This document shows positions 10,051 to 18,057 of a DNA stretch of 64,000 bases, one piece after another. Position 1 is the stretch's first letter. Each line of letters begins with the position of its first letter. The stretch comes from Deltaproteobacteria bacterium (GTDB lineage: Bacteria > Chloroflexota > Dehalococcoidia > Dehalococcoidales > BS750m-G39): contig JAUVYB010000001.1 of assembly GCA_030603275.1 (NCBI GenBank), forward strand, positions 83,832 through 147,831. Reading direction: 5' to 3'. Under the pieces are notes generated by a model. That model saw only the letters and a program-made list of their open reading frames with translations, did no database searches and had not been told where the DNA came from. A program made the position numbers and the translations under genes.

Positions 10051-10749
10051 CTATCTTCTACCTACACAATCACGTTTTTCGCAGGTCGGGCAAGGGTTAT
10101 AGCTCTCCACCTTATCGGCAGGACCAATACCAATAATACCCGATATCGACTTCTGCGGAATCATCAAGCAGCCATCGGTTAAACGAACACCGGCAGTATC
10201 GCTACCCATCGCCCGGAAGACCATCCTCTGCTGGCTAACTCTCCAATCGCAATAGCCGGGGCTGAAACGCTGGCTTATACCCAGCCCATCAGCCTCCGCC
10301 TCCTTGCCCACAATATCCTGCACAACGTGGGCTAAGGTCTCAGCCGCATCCGAGCCTATGGCATCCAGCACTGCGGCCTGGACCATAAGCCCATCTCCAG
10401 ACAGTTGATGGACTACTTCCCCCAGACGACCACCTACGGTAAGCACGAACACGGCAACCTTCTGGCATCGCTCCAGCAACCGGGCAATAACATTACTCCG
10501 GAAGATAACCGAACCCTCGATAAATACCCGCGAACCCCGCACCGAATTGATATCCCTGATAACATACGAATATGACGGTTCAACAAGGTGGCAAATGTTA
10601 TCGGCATACTCCCTTACCAGAGACTCAACCCGCGCCGACGGCACACCATCGGTGCCGTAGCCCATACGGTTAAATACCTGTTCGGTATCAATATCAAACT
10701 CGTTTCTTATAGACGACGTAGACATATTTCGCTCCCTTTGCTTTATCAA
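10051..10749 (-). CDS. Vitamin B12-dependent methionine synthase activation-domain-like protein
   Basis: RFSPGYCDWRVSQQRMVF and IGIGPADKVESYNPCPTCEKRDC resemble MetH activation-domain (SAM-binding) proteins; head of methyltransferase operon. Confidence 0.75.
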   Translation of the reverse strand: MIKQRERNMSTSSIRNEFDIDTEQVFNRMGYGTDGVPSARVESLVREYADNICHLVEPSYSYVIRDINSVRGSRVFIEGSVIFRSNVIARLLERCQKVAVFVLTVGGRLGEVVHQLSGDGLMVQAAVLDAIGSDAAETLAHVVQDIVGKEAEADGLGISQRFSPGYCDWRVSQQRMVFRAMGSDTAGVRLTDGCLMIPQKSISGIIGIGPADKVESYNPCPTCEKRDCVGRR

Positions 10750-11176
10750 GTTCTGGCAAGTATCAAAAAGACAGGCCAGTAAATAAACAAGAGTTAATTA
10801 ATGAAAAATCAGGCGTGACAAGGAAGGCTTAGCGGGTTTAGGGTTTAAATTGGGGAGACACTAACAAGCCCTTTCACTATGGACGGGCTTATCACTCAAA
10901 AGTCAGTTTGAGGATAGAAAGTAAAGATAAAGTCCGCAACCAGTAGGTTATCTGCCTTCCCTTATAAATTTCTGCCACAGCCGAACCTCCCAGTTAAATC
11001 GGTCTTTGTCCATATTACACCATCAGCTCTCCTTTGTCCAGTGGCGGTTCGGGCACCTGTCGATATTTACTCATTGCCGGTTCCCGCACCCGTCCCCAGA
11101 TGACGATAGACCGGGCCAGCGAATCGATACTGGCCGCCTCGCCCTCGGTATCTTTGCGGAAACTACCAGATAATGC

Positions 11177-11205
11177 TTGACAACACGGGAGGAATGCGAT
11201 ATCAT
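11177..11205 (+). promoter_or_regulatory. Sigma-70-type promoter, TTGACA-N17-TATCAT
   Basis: TTGACA 11177-11182, 17-nt spacer, TATCAT 11200-11205; upstream of DUF134-led cluster. Confidence 0.7.
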
Positions 11206-11232
11206 TATTATGGTCTTATGCTCATAATAATG
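11203..11232. promoter_or_regulatory. Perfect inverted repeat CATTATTATG-N10-CATAATAATG (candidate operator)
   Basis: 10-bp arms at 11203-11212 and 11223-11232, overlapping -10/+1 of the promoter. Confidence 0.7.
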
Positions 11233-11287
11233 TCGTAACTTCTATATATTAATGAGCATTGGAATGAAACGCTGAGGTCAGAGATTT

Positions 11288-11764
11288 ATGGGAAGACAAC
11301 CGCGGTGGCGCCGGGTAGACTTTCTACCACAGGTAACCTACTTCAAGCCTGCTGGCGTGCCCCTGGCTCATCTTAAGGAAGTGCGGCTCTCTATTGAGGA
11401 GGCTGAGGCGATCCGGCTGAAGGATATAGAGGGTCTTGATCAGAAGGACTGCGCTCAGAAGATGAGGGTGTCACGCCCTACCTTTGCCCGCATACTGCTC
11501 TCAGTACGGCAGAAGATGGCTGATGCCCTGCTCAACGGAAAGGCGATGAGAATCGAAGGCGGGAACTATGAGATGGCAGTGCGCCGCTTCCGCTGCAGCA
11601 ACGGTCACGAGTGGGAAGTCCCTTTCGAAGTAATGATAAAGGAGCCGCCGGAGCTTTGCCCTACCTGTAGTACGCCAGACATCATGGTACTCCGGCCCTG
11701 GAGGCCCGGCTGGGGTATGGGAGGCCGGGGCAGGCGGGTAGGGGGTAAGCCGTGGCAGCAGTAG
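11288..11764 (+). CDS. DUF134 (UPF0251) family DNA-binding protein with C-terminal zinc-ribbon-like extension
   Basis: SIEEAEAIRLKDIEGLDQKDCAQKMRVSRPTFARIL HTH of DUF134; C-terminal FRCSNGHEW...CPTC. Confidence 0.85.
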   Translation: MGRQPRWRRVDFLPQVTYFKPAGVPLAHLKEVRLSIEEAEAIRLKDIEGLDQKDCAQKMRVSRPTFARILLSVRQKMADALLNGKAMRIEGGNYEMAVRRFRCSNGHEWEVPFEVMIKEPPELCPTCSTPDIMVLRPWRPGWGMGGRGRRVGGKPWQQ

Positions 11765-12492
11765 CAAGTATGAAAATCCTTGAGGATTTGATATCAGCGC
11801 TGAACACGGAGGCGAAGGTGAGGGACATTCGCATGGGTCTCTTTCACACCGCGGTTTTGACTCGTAACTGCGGGCTGGCGGCGACACTCCCCCGTGATGC
11901 CCTCCAGCAGGAACAGCCGTCGGTCAGAGAGCCGGGGCACCTCGTTGACAAAGAAGCGCTGGCACTTGCCAGGATGGCCTATTCAGAGAGCTTACTTCAA
12001 GCAGCCATCGGCATGGCAGCGATTAACTCGCTGCTTGAGGTTAATGATGGGGAGTGCCTGGAACTCAATGCCGGCGACCTCATTGCCGAGAAGGGAAAGG
12101 GTAAGAAAGTGGCCATTGTGGGGCATTTTCCCTTTATTCCCAGGCTGCGGGAGATAGTAAAGGAACTTTGGGTGATTGAGAAAAACCAGCGTGAGGGCGA
12201 CTTCCCCGAGGTTGAGGCAGAAAATCTTATCCCTCAGGCCGACGTTGTCGGCATAACCGGCACTGCTTTTACCAACCACAGTATTGAGGGGCTGCTCAGG
12301 CTATGCCGCCCTGAAGCCTATGTGGTCATACTCGGGGACACCGCTCCCCTCTCCCCAGTTCTCTTTGACTATGGTATTGATGCCATATCCGGCACCAAGG
12401 TGATCGACCCGGAGCTGGCTCTGCGCTTCGTGAGCCAGGGAGCAACCTATCGGCAGATTAAAGGAATTCGCAAGCTAACTATGGTGAACTAG
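11752..12492 (+). CDS. DUF364/DUF4213 family protein (putative heavy-metal chelation domain); start may be ATG 11770
   Basis: AAINSLL...GKKVAIVGHFPFIPRLRE...LIPQADVVGITGTAFTNHSIEGLL typical of DUF4213-DUF364 proteins. Confidence 0.78.
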   Translation: MAAVASMKILEDLISALNTEAKVRDIRMGLFHTAVLTRNCGLAATLPRDALQQEQPSVREPGHLVDKEALALARMAYSESLLQAAIGMAAINSLLEVNDGECLELNAGDLIAEKGKGKKVAIVGHFPFIPRLREIVKELWVIEKNQREGDFPEVEAENLIPQADVVGITGTAFTNHSIEGLLRLCRPEAYVVILGDTAPLSPVLFDYGIDAISGTKVIDPELALRFVSQGATYRQIKGIRKLTMVN

Positions 12493-12512
12493 CTGCGGAA
12501 GGAGGTAAAAAT

Positions 12513-12857
12513 ATGTATAACAGATCAGGACGAGGCAGAGGTTTTGGACGAGGTTCGGGCGGTGGTATGGGCTTCGGTTTCCGGGGCGCCTCCCCTCCCT
12601 GGCCATATGTAGGCCTGGGTAGAGGAGGCTTACCCAGATGCGGTTACTTCTTTAGTGGCGCCGGTGCGTCGGCACCGTGGCCATATCAACCACCAATCTT
12701 CCCCCCGGGAATGCCAGCTACTCCTGGGTATGAGCCATATGCGCCCGAGATGACCAAAGATGAGGAACTCAACTACCTGAAGGACCAAGCGGAGGCAATA
12801 AAGGGTCAACTGGGGGAGATTGATTCCAGGATGCATGACCTGGAAGCTGAAAAGTAA
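12513..12857 (+). CDS. DUF5320-like protein, Gly/Arg/Phe-rich with C-terminal coiled coil
   Basis: RGRGFGRGSGGGMGFGFRG N-terminus; MTKDEELNYLKDQAEAIKGQLGEIDSRMHDLEAE C-terminus. Confidence 0.65.
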   Translation: MYNRSGRGRGFGRGSGGGMGFGFRGASPPWPYVGLGRGGLPRCGYFFSGAGASAPWPYQPPIFPPGMPATPGYEPYAPEMTKDEELNYLKDQAEAIKGQLGEIDSRMHDLEAEK

Positions 12858-12892
12858 AACACAGATAACGCATGAAGTAAAGGAGGTGCATT

Positions 12893-13177
12893 ATGCCAGG
12901 ATTTGATGGTACTGGCCCTCGTGGGATGGGCCCAATGACTGGAGGCGGCAGAGGTTTCTGCGCTATCCCACTACGCTCAGGGCGGCCGGCATACGCCGGG
13001 ACGCGATTCTACAGGCCATACACCCCTCCCTACCAAGGGGCGTATAGTTTCGGGCCCTTTGCTCCGGGAATGACCCGTGAGCAGGAGTTAGAATCCTTAA
13101 AAAACGAGTCCCAAGCCCTGAGGGATGGGCTTAAGGAACTGGAAACAAGAATAGCGCAACTATCAGCGAGCAAATGA
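12893..13177 (+). CDS. DUF5320 family protein
   Basis: MPGFDGTGPRGMGPMTGGGRGFC N-terminal signature and MTREQELESLKNESQALRDGLKELETRIAQL tail. Confidence 0.75.
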   Translation: MPGFDGTGPRGMGPMTGGGRGFCAIPLRSGRPAYAGTRFYRPYTPPYQGAYSFGPFAPGMTREQELESLKNESQALRDGLKELETRIAQLSASK

Positions 13178-13191
13178 AATAAGGAGGAGAT

Positions 13192-13818
13192 ATGAAGATT
13201 GCGATTACAGCTACCGGCTCCACCCTTGATGCTGAGGTAGACCCGCGGTTCGGGCGGTGCCAGTATTTTATCATTGCCGACCCGCAAACGATGGAGTTCG
13301 AGGCGGTGGATAACTCCAGTGCCATGGCGGCAGGCGGAGCCGGTATCGCGGCTGCCCAGATGATTGCCGATAAAGGTATAGAGGCAGTCCTAACCGGCAA
13401 CTGTGGCCCCAATGCTCATCAGGTGCTATCCGCTGCCGGGATCCAGGTGATAACCGGCGTTTCCGGGAAGATAAAGGATGCCGTCGAAGGCTACCGGGCC
13501 GGTAAGTTCAAGACGAGCTCCCAGCCCAATGTGCCCGACCACTTTGGTATGGGTGCTGACCCCGGTATGGGTGCTGACCCCGGTATGGGCGGAGGTATGG
13601 GTAGAGGTATGGGCGGTGGCATGGGTAGAGGTATGGGCGGTGGCATGGGCGGAGGTATGGGCATGGGGTCTGGCATGACCCCACCTGTAAGCCAAGCTCC
13701 CCAGCAACAAAACCCGGAGCAGGAGCTAGAGATGCTCAAAGCCCATTCACAGGCACTGGCTCAACAGCTAACCGATATCCAACGGCAGATTGACGAGCTA
13801 AAGAAAAAGAAAAAATAG
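13192..13818 (+). CDS. NifX/NifB-family (dinitrogenase FeMo-cofactor/ORP-like) protein fused to GMG repeats and a DUF5320-like coiled-coil tail
   Basis: MKIAITATGSTLDAEVDPRFGRCQYFIIADPQTMEFEAVDN...GNCGPNA; then GMGRGMGGGMG repeats; EQELEMLKAHSQALAQQLTDIQRQIDELKKK. Confidence 0.85.
   Translation: MKIAITATGSTLDAEVDPRFGRCQYFIIADPQTMEFEAVDNSSAMAAGGAGIAAAQMIADKGIEAVLTGNCGPNAHQVLSAAGIQVITGVSGKIKDAVEGYRAGKFKTSSQPNVPDHFGMGADPGMGADPGMGGGMGRGMGGGMGRGMGGGMGGGMGMGSGMTPPVSQAPQQQNPEQELEMLKAHSQALAQQLTDIQRQIDELKKKKK
13544..13672 (+). repeat. In-frame short tandem repeat (GGTATGGGY GGW/AGA units) encoding GMG(R/G)
   Basis: Reiterated ggtatgggcggaggtatgggtagaggtatgggc seen directly. Confidence 0.85.
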
Positions 13819-13841
13819 AGAAAAATACCGGAGGTGTAACC

Positions 13842-14063
13842 ATGCCTAGAGGAGACGGAACCGGACCTCCCGGGGGCGGCGGCCAAGGTACAGGAAGAGG
13901 TTCAGGCAGGGGTGCCGGCAGGATGAGAGGCACCCGACCCGGAGCAGGTCCGGGCGGGGACTGCGTATGCCCCAACTGCGGAGCGAGAGCCCCGCACCGA
14001 GTAGGGACACCCTGCTACAATATTAGTTGCCCCAAGTGCGGGGCAAAGATGGCCAGAGGCTAG
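13842..14063 (+). CDS. Small Gly-rich zinc-ribbon protein
   Basis: MPRGDGTGPPGGGG...CVCPNCGARAPHRVGTPCYNISCPKCGAKMARG; RBS; stop abuts next ATG. Confidence 0.7.
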   Translation: MPRGDGTGPPGGGGQGTGRGSGRGAGRMRGTRPGAGPGGDCVCPNCGARAPHRVGTPCYNISCPKCGAKMARG

Positions 14064-14906
14064 ATGATTATATCTGTTGCCAGCGGTAAAGGCGGGACGG
14101 GCAAGACGCTGGTATCCACCAGCCTTGCCCTTTCCCTAAAAGATAGCCATAAAGTCATGCTTCTAGACTGCGACGTCGAGGAGCCAAATGCCCATGTCTT
14201 TCTAAAGCCAGCGATTGCCAGCAGTGAAGCGGTTTCCATCCCGGTGCCAAAGGTAGATGAAACCAAGTGTACTCACTGCGGTGAGTGCGCCGAGGTCTGC
14301 GCCTATAACGCCATTGCAGTGACCAAGCAAAAGGTGCTCATCTTCCCCGAGCTCTGCCACGGCTGTGGCGCCTGTAGCTATCTCTGCCCGGAGAAGGCTA
14401 TATCAGAAGAGCCCCGGGAAATAGGCGTGGTGGAGTGGGGGCAAGCGGATGGCCTGGAGTTTGTTCACGGCAAGCTCACCGTCGGCGAGGCAATGGCGCC
14501 ACCGATTATCAGGAAGGTGAGAGAGCATTTCAATAGCGATGGCGTAGTTATCGTTGATATCCCGCCGGGAACGTCCTGCCCTGTGGTGGAGGCAATCAAG
14601 GATAGCGACTTCTGTCTCCTGGTAACCGAGCCGACGCCATTCGGGCTTAACGACCTTGTCCTTGCCGTGGAAACGGTGAGGGAGCTCAACATACCCTGTG
14701 GTATTGTCCTCAACCGCGCCGGTGTCGGCGATGCCGGGGTAGAAGAATACTGTCGCAAAGAGAACATACCCATTTTGCTCACCATACCCCTGGATACCGA
14801 GATTGCCCGCCTGTACTCTAATGGAGTGCCACTGGTTGAGGGTATGCCGGAGTGGAAGGATAGCTTCCGTAAGCTTTTTAATAGGATTAAAGGAAATAGT
14901 AGATGA
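14064..14906 (+). CDS. MinD-superfamily P-loop ATPase with inserted 2x[4Fe-4S] ferredoxin domain
   Basis: SGKGGTGKTLVS deviant Walker A; CTHCGECAEVC and CHGCGACSYLCP. Confidence 0.92.
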   Translation: MIISVASGKGGTGKTLVSTSLALSLKDSHKVMLLDCDVEEPNAHVFLKPAIASSEAVSIPVPKVDETKCTHCGECAEVCAYNAIAVTKQKVLIFPELCHGCGACSYLCPEKAISEEPREIGVVEWGQADGLEFVHGKLTVGEAMAPPIIRKVREHFNSDGVVIVDIPPGTSCPVVEAIKDSDFCLLVTEPTPFGLNDLVLAVETVRELNIPCGIVLNRAGVGDAGVEEYCRKENIPILLTIPLDTEIARLYSNGVPLVEGMPEWKDSFRKLFNRIKGNSR

Positions 14907-15766
14907 AAGAAATCGTAGTCTTAAGCGGTAAAGGGGGCACCGGCAAGACCAGCGTTGTTGGCTCGCTGGCGGCTCTAGCAGAAAGAAAAGTGCTTGCCGA
15001 CTGCGATGTGGATGCTGCTGACCTCCACCTTCTGCTCAGCCCTTCGGTGAAACAGGAAACCGAGTTCTGGAGCGGGCAGGTAGCCCAAATTGACCCGGAC
15101 AAATGCACCCAGTGCGGCCTGTGCCAGGACCTGTGCCGCTTCGATGCCATCAGGGATTTTGAAGTTGACCCCGTCTCCTGTGAAGGCTGCGGCTTTTGCT
15201 TCCATATCTGCCCGGATGAAGCGATAACCGTGAAAGAAAATCTCTCGGGCCACTGGTTTATCTCTGATACCAAGTATGGCCCTCTGGTGCATGCCAGGCT
15301 GGGAATCGCCCAGGAGAACTCAGGGAAACTGGTAGCCCAGGTGAGGCAGCAGGCAAGAAAAGTTGCCGAGGAGCGGAATCTAGGCTATATTATAAGCGAC
15401 GGCCCGCCGGGTATCGGCTGCCCGGTAATCTCATCCCTGTCCGGAACCAGCCTGGCGCTACTGGTCACTGAACCCACACTTTCGGGAATGCACGACCTGG
15501 ACAGAGTCCTGGACGTGTGCCGGCATTTTGACATCCCGGCCCTGGTATGTATCAATAAGTACGATATTAATGAGGAAAACAGTCGCCAGATTGAAAGTCA
15601 CTGCCTCAGCCAGGGAATAGAGGTGGTCGGGAGGATTCCCTTTGATAATGTGGTCACCGAATCAATCGTCAAAGGGATACCGGTAGTCGAATATTCCAGC
15701 GGCATTGTCACCCGGGAGATAGAAAAAATGTGGCAAAATATCTCGGAACGGTTAGCCAGGAACTAA
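14903..15766 (+). CDS. MinD-superfamily P-loop ATPase with inserted ferredoxin domain, second copy
   Basis: LSGKGGTGKTSVVG; CTQCGLCQDLC, CEGCGFCFHICP. Confidence 0.92.
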   Translation: MKEIVVLSGKGGTGKTSVVGSLAALAERKVLADCDVDAADLHLLLSPSVKQETEFWSGQVAQIDPDKCTQCGLCQDLCRFDAIRDFEVDPVSCEGCGFCFHICPDEAITVKENLSGHWFISDTKYGPLVHARLGIAQENSGKLVAQVRQQARKVAEERNLGYIISDGPPGIGCPVISSLSGTSLALLVTEPTLSGMHDLDRVLDVCRHFDIPALVCINKYDINEENSRQIESHCLSQGIEVVGRIPFDNVVTESIVKGIPVVEYSSGIVTREIEKMWQNISERLARN

Positions 15767-15796
15767 GGGGGTATAGAAGCCGGAGGGCTTGAGTAG

Positions 15797-16180
15797 ATGG
15801 CTATGGAGAAGCTGGCAAAAGAATTTATGGCGCAAAAGAGGTTCGCCCTGGTTGGCGCCACCAGCAACACCAGCAAGAACGGCTACCGGATATTTAAGAA
15901 CCTGAGCCGCCGCGGCTATGAGGTCTACCCGGTAAATCCGGGTCTTCAGGAACTGGAGGGGGTTGAATGTTATCATAGTCTGGCTGACATTCCGGTCAGG
16001 GTTGATGTGGTTGACTTTGTGGTGCCGCCCCAGGTGACCGAGGCCATTCTTAAGGAGTGCAAACGACTGGGGCTGGATCGCATATGGCTCCAACCCGGCT
16101 CCGAAAGCGAGGCGGCCATCGCCTTCTGCCATGAGAACAAGCTAAAGGTGGTTCATGACATCTGCGTGATGTCGAACTAA
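15797..16180 (+). CDS. CoA-binding domain protein (YccU/YneT-like)
   Basis: FALVGATSNTSKNGYRIFKNLSRRGYEVYPVNPG...IWLQPGSESE. Confidence 0.85.
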   Translation: MAMEKLAKEFMAQKRFALVGATSNTSKNGYRIFKNLSRRGYEVYPVNPGLQELEGVECYHSLADIPVRVDVVDFVVPPQVTEAILKECKRLGLDRIWLQPGSESEAAIAFCHENKLKVVHDICVMSN

Positions 16181-16202
16181 ACCAGTAGATTGGGAGGTTA
16201 CT

Positions 16203-16541
16203 ATGAGATATGCAGTACCGGTAAGCGGCGGGGTTTTATCGCCGCACTTTGGTCATTGTGAACATTTTGCCCTGATAGACGTTGACGAAGATAAAAAGGA
16301 AATAACCAGCAAAGAGCTTGTCCCTCCACCGGGGCACGAACCGGGCGTGCTTCCGCAATGGCTGGCTGAGCAGGGCGTCTCCTTTGTGATTGCCGGCGGC
16401 ATGGGCTCCCGTGCCCAGAGTCTTTTCCAGCAAAACAACATTGGGGTTATCATCGGTACCATGGAAAACGACCCCGAGAAGGCGGTGCTGAGCTACCTTG
16501 ATGGCAAACTGGCTACCGGGGATAACATTTGTGACCACTAG
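16203..16541 (+). CDS. NifX/NifB-family (dinitrogenase FeMo-cofactor/ORP-like) protein
   Basis: YAVPVSGGVLSPHFGHCEHFALIDVDEDKKEI...LPQWLAEQGVSFVIAGGMGSRA. Confidence 0.88.
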   Translation: MRYAVPVSGGVLSPHFGHCEHFALIDVDEDKKEITSKELVPPPGHEPGVLPQWLAEQGVSFVIAGGMGSRAQSLFQQNNIGVIIGTMENDPEKAVLSYLDGKLATGDNICDH

Positions 16542-16565
16542 GTCGCTAGACGGAGGACAGATTTT

Positions 16566-17570
16566 ATGTTAAATGAGGATCAGATAAAGCAGAGCCTCGA
16601 GGCTGTACTGGTGCCTGATGTCAGGCGCAGTATAGTCGGGCTGAATCTCGTCCGCGAGATTACTGTCTCTGATGGCAAGGTCAAGGTCAACCTGGCCTCA
16701 GCGGCACTGAGTGAAAGTGCCCAGGACTGGGTCAGTACCAAAGCCAGGGAAGTTATTGGAAAGCTACCTGAAGTCAAAGAGGTAACGGTAGAATTCAGCG
16801 AGGCAAAACCATCCGAGGTGAACAAAATCAGTTATATTATCGCCGTTATGAGCGGTAAGGGTGGCGTGGGCAAGTCACTGGTGGCCGGCCTCAGCGCCGT
16901 TTCCCTTAAGCGGCAGGGCTACGAGGTCGGCATTCTGGATGCCGATATAACCGGCCCCAGCATACCCAAGATGTTTGGCATCAATGACCGGCCCACCGGC
17001 AGCGCTAGCGGCATTCTACCGGTACTGTCCAGATCAGGTATTGAGGTAATGTCCATTAATCTTCTCCTGCCCAGCGAGGATGACGCCGTCATCTGGCGGG
17101 GTCCCCTGATTGCCAACACTATCAAGCAGTTCGGTGAAGACGTGCTCTGGGGCAAGCTGGACTATCTGATCATAGACCTGCCTCCGGGTACTGCGGACGC
17201 TCCGCTCACGGTGATGCAGTCCTTCCCGATTTCGGGGGTAATTATTGTTTTTACGCCGCAGGACCTGGTCGAGATGATAGTTAAAAAGGCAGTAAACATG
17301 ACTCAGAAGATGGGGAAACGAATTCTGGGCGTAGTGGAGAACATGAGCTACCTCTATGTGCCGGAAATAGACAAGAAGATTGAAATCTTTGGTAAAAGCC
17401 GGGCGGAACAGATGGCCAGCACCGCCGGTGCACCGTTACTGGGGCAGTTGCCGATAGACCCGGAACTGGCCAAGCTCTGTGACGAGGGCGGCATAGAACG
17501 CTATAACGGTGAGATTATGACTACCCTGGGTAAGGCCATAAATCAGGCTATATCAGCCAAGGTCAAATGA
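16566..17570 (+). CDS. Mrp/NBP35-family Fe-S cluster carrier ATPase with N-terminal DUF59/MIP18-type domain
   Basis: MSGKGGVGKSLVAGLSAVSLKRQGYEVGILDADITGPSIPKMFG; LIIDLPPGTADAPLT. Confidence 0.92.
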   Translation: MLNEDQIKQSLEAVLVPDVRRSIVGLNLVREITVSDGKVKVNLASAALSESAQDWVSTKAREVIGKLPEVKEVTVEFSEAKPSEVNKISYIIAVMSGKGGVGKSLVAGLSAVSLKRQGYEVGILDADITGPSIPKMFGINDRPTGSASGILPVLSRSGIEVMSINLLLPSEDDAVIWRGPLIANTIKQFGEDVLWGKLDYLIIDLPPGTADAPLTVMQSFPISGVIIVFTPQDLVEMIVKKAVNMTQKMGKRILGVVENMSYLYVPEIDKKIEIFGKSRAEQMASTAGAPLLGQLPIDPELAKLCDEGGIERYNGEIMTTLGKAINQAISAKVK

Positions 17571-17586
17571 GATAGGAGCGAAGGCA

Positions 17587-18045
17587 ATGTCTTCATCATG
17601 GGAGCAGTTTGAGGAACTGGTTAAGCAGGAAATGAGAAAGGTATACTCAGAAGCCGCCATCGAGCACGGCATGAACCCGAGAAACCTGGGAGAACTGGAG
17701 GATGCCGATGGCTTTGCTAAAGTGATCGGCCCCTGCGGTGATACCATGGAGATATGGCTCAAGGTAAAGGACGGTACTATTGCCCAGGCCACCTTTTTAA
17801 CTGACGGCTGTGGAACGTCCATCGCCTCAGGCAGCATGACTACCGAGATGGCCAAGGGGAAAAGCATTGCTGAAGCCCGGAAGATAAGCCGGGAGAATGT
17901 CCTGAATGCCCTGGGAGGGCTACCCCAGGAAAGCGAACACTGCGCCCTTCTGGCTGCCAATACGCTAAAAGAAGCTATAAAAGACTATTTGGCAATGAAG
18001 AAAGAACCGTGGAAGAAAGCCTACCACAAACATATTGGCCACTAG
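17587..18045 (+). CDS. Iron-sulfur cluster assembly scaffold (NifU_N/IscU-like)
   Basis: Three conserved Cys contexts: GPCGDTMEIWL, DGCGTSIASGSMTTE, SEHCALLAANTL. Confidence 0.9.
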   Translation: MSSSWEQFEELVKQEMRKVYSEAAIEHGMNPRNLGELEDADGFAKVIGPCGDTMEIWLKVKDGTIAQATFLTDGCGTSIASGSMTTEMAKGKSIAEARKISRENVLNALGGLPQESEHCALLAANTLKEAIKDYLAMKKEPWKKAYHKHIGH

Positions 18046-18057
18046 AGGTGCAGCGCA

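Noticed and set aside
10750-11000. Possible cobalamin riboswitch upstream of the corrinoid operon
   Set aside because: No recognisable B12-box (e.g. GCCACTG) or conserved core; only a weak 6-bp hairpin AAGCCC...GGGCTT.
13544-13680. Possible CRISPR-like array
   Set aside because: Units are short, contiguous, in-frame and lack unique spacers; no cas genes in the window.
13426-13739. His/Thr-rich and Pro-rich ORFs opposite the GMG repeat (e.g. HTSAHATAHTSTHA)
   Set aside because: Antisense/out-of-frame artefacts of the Gly-Met tandem repeat in the real NifX-like gene.
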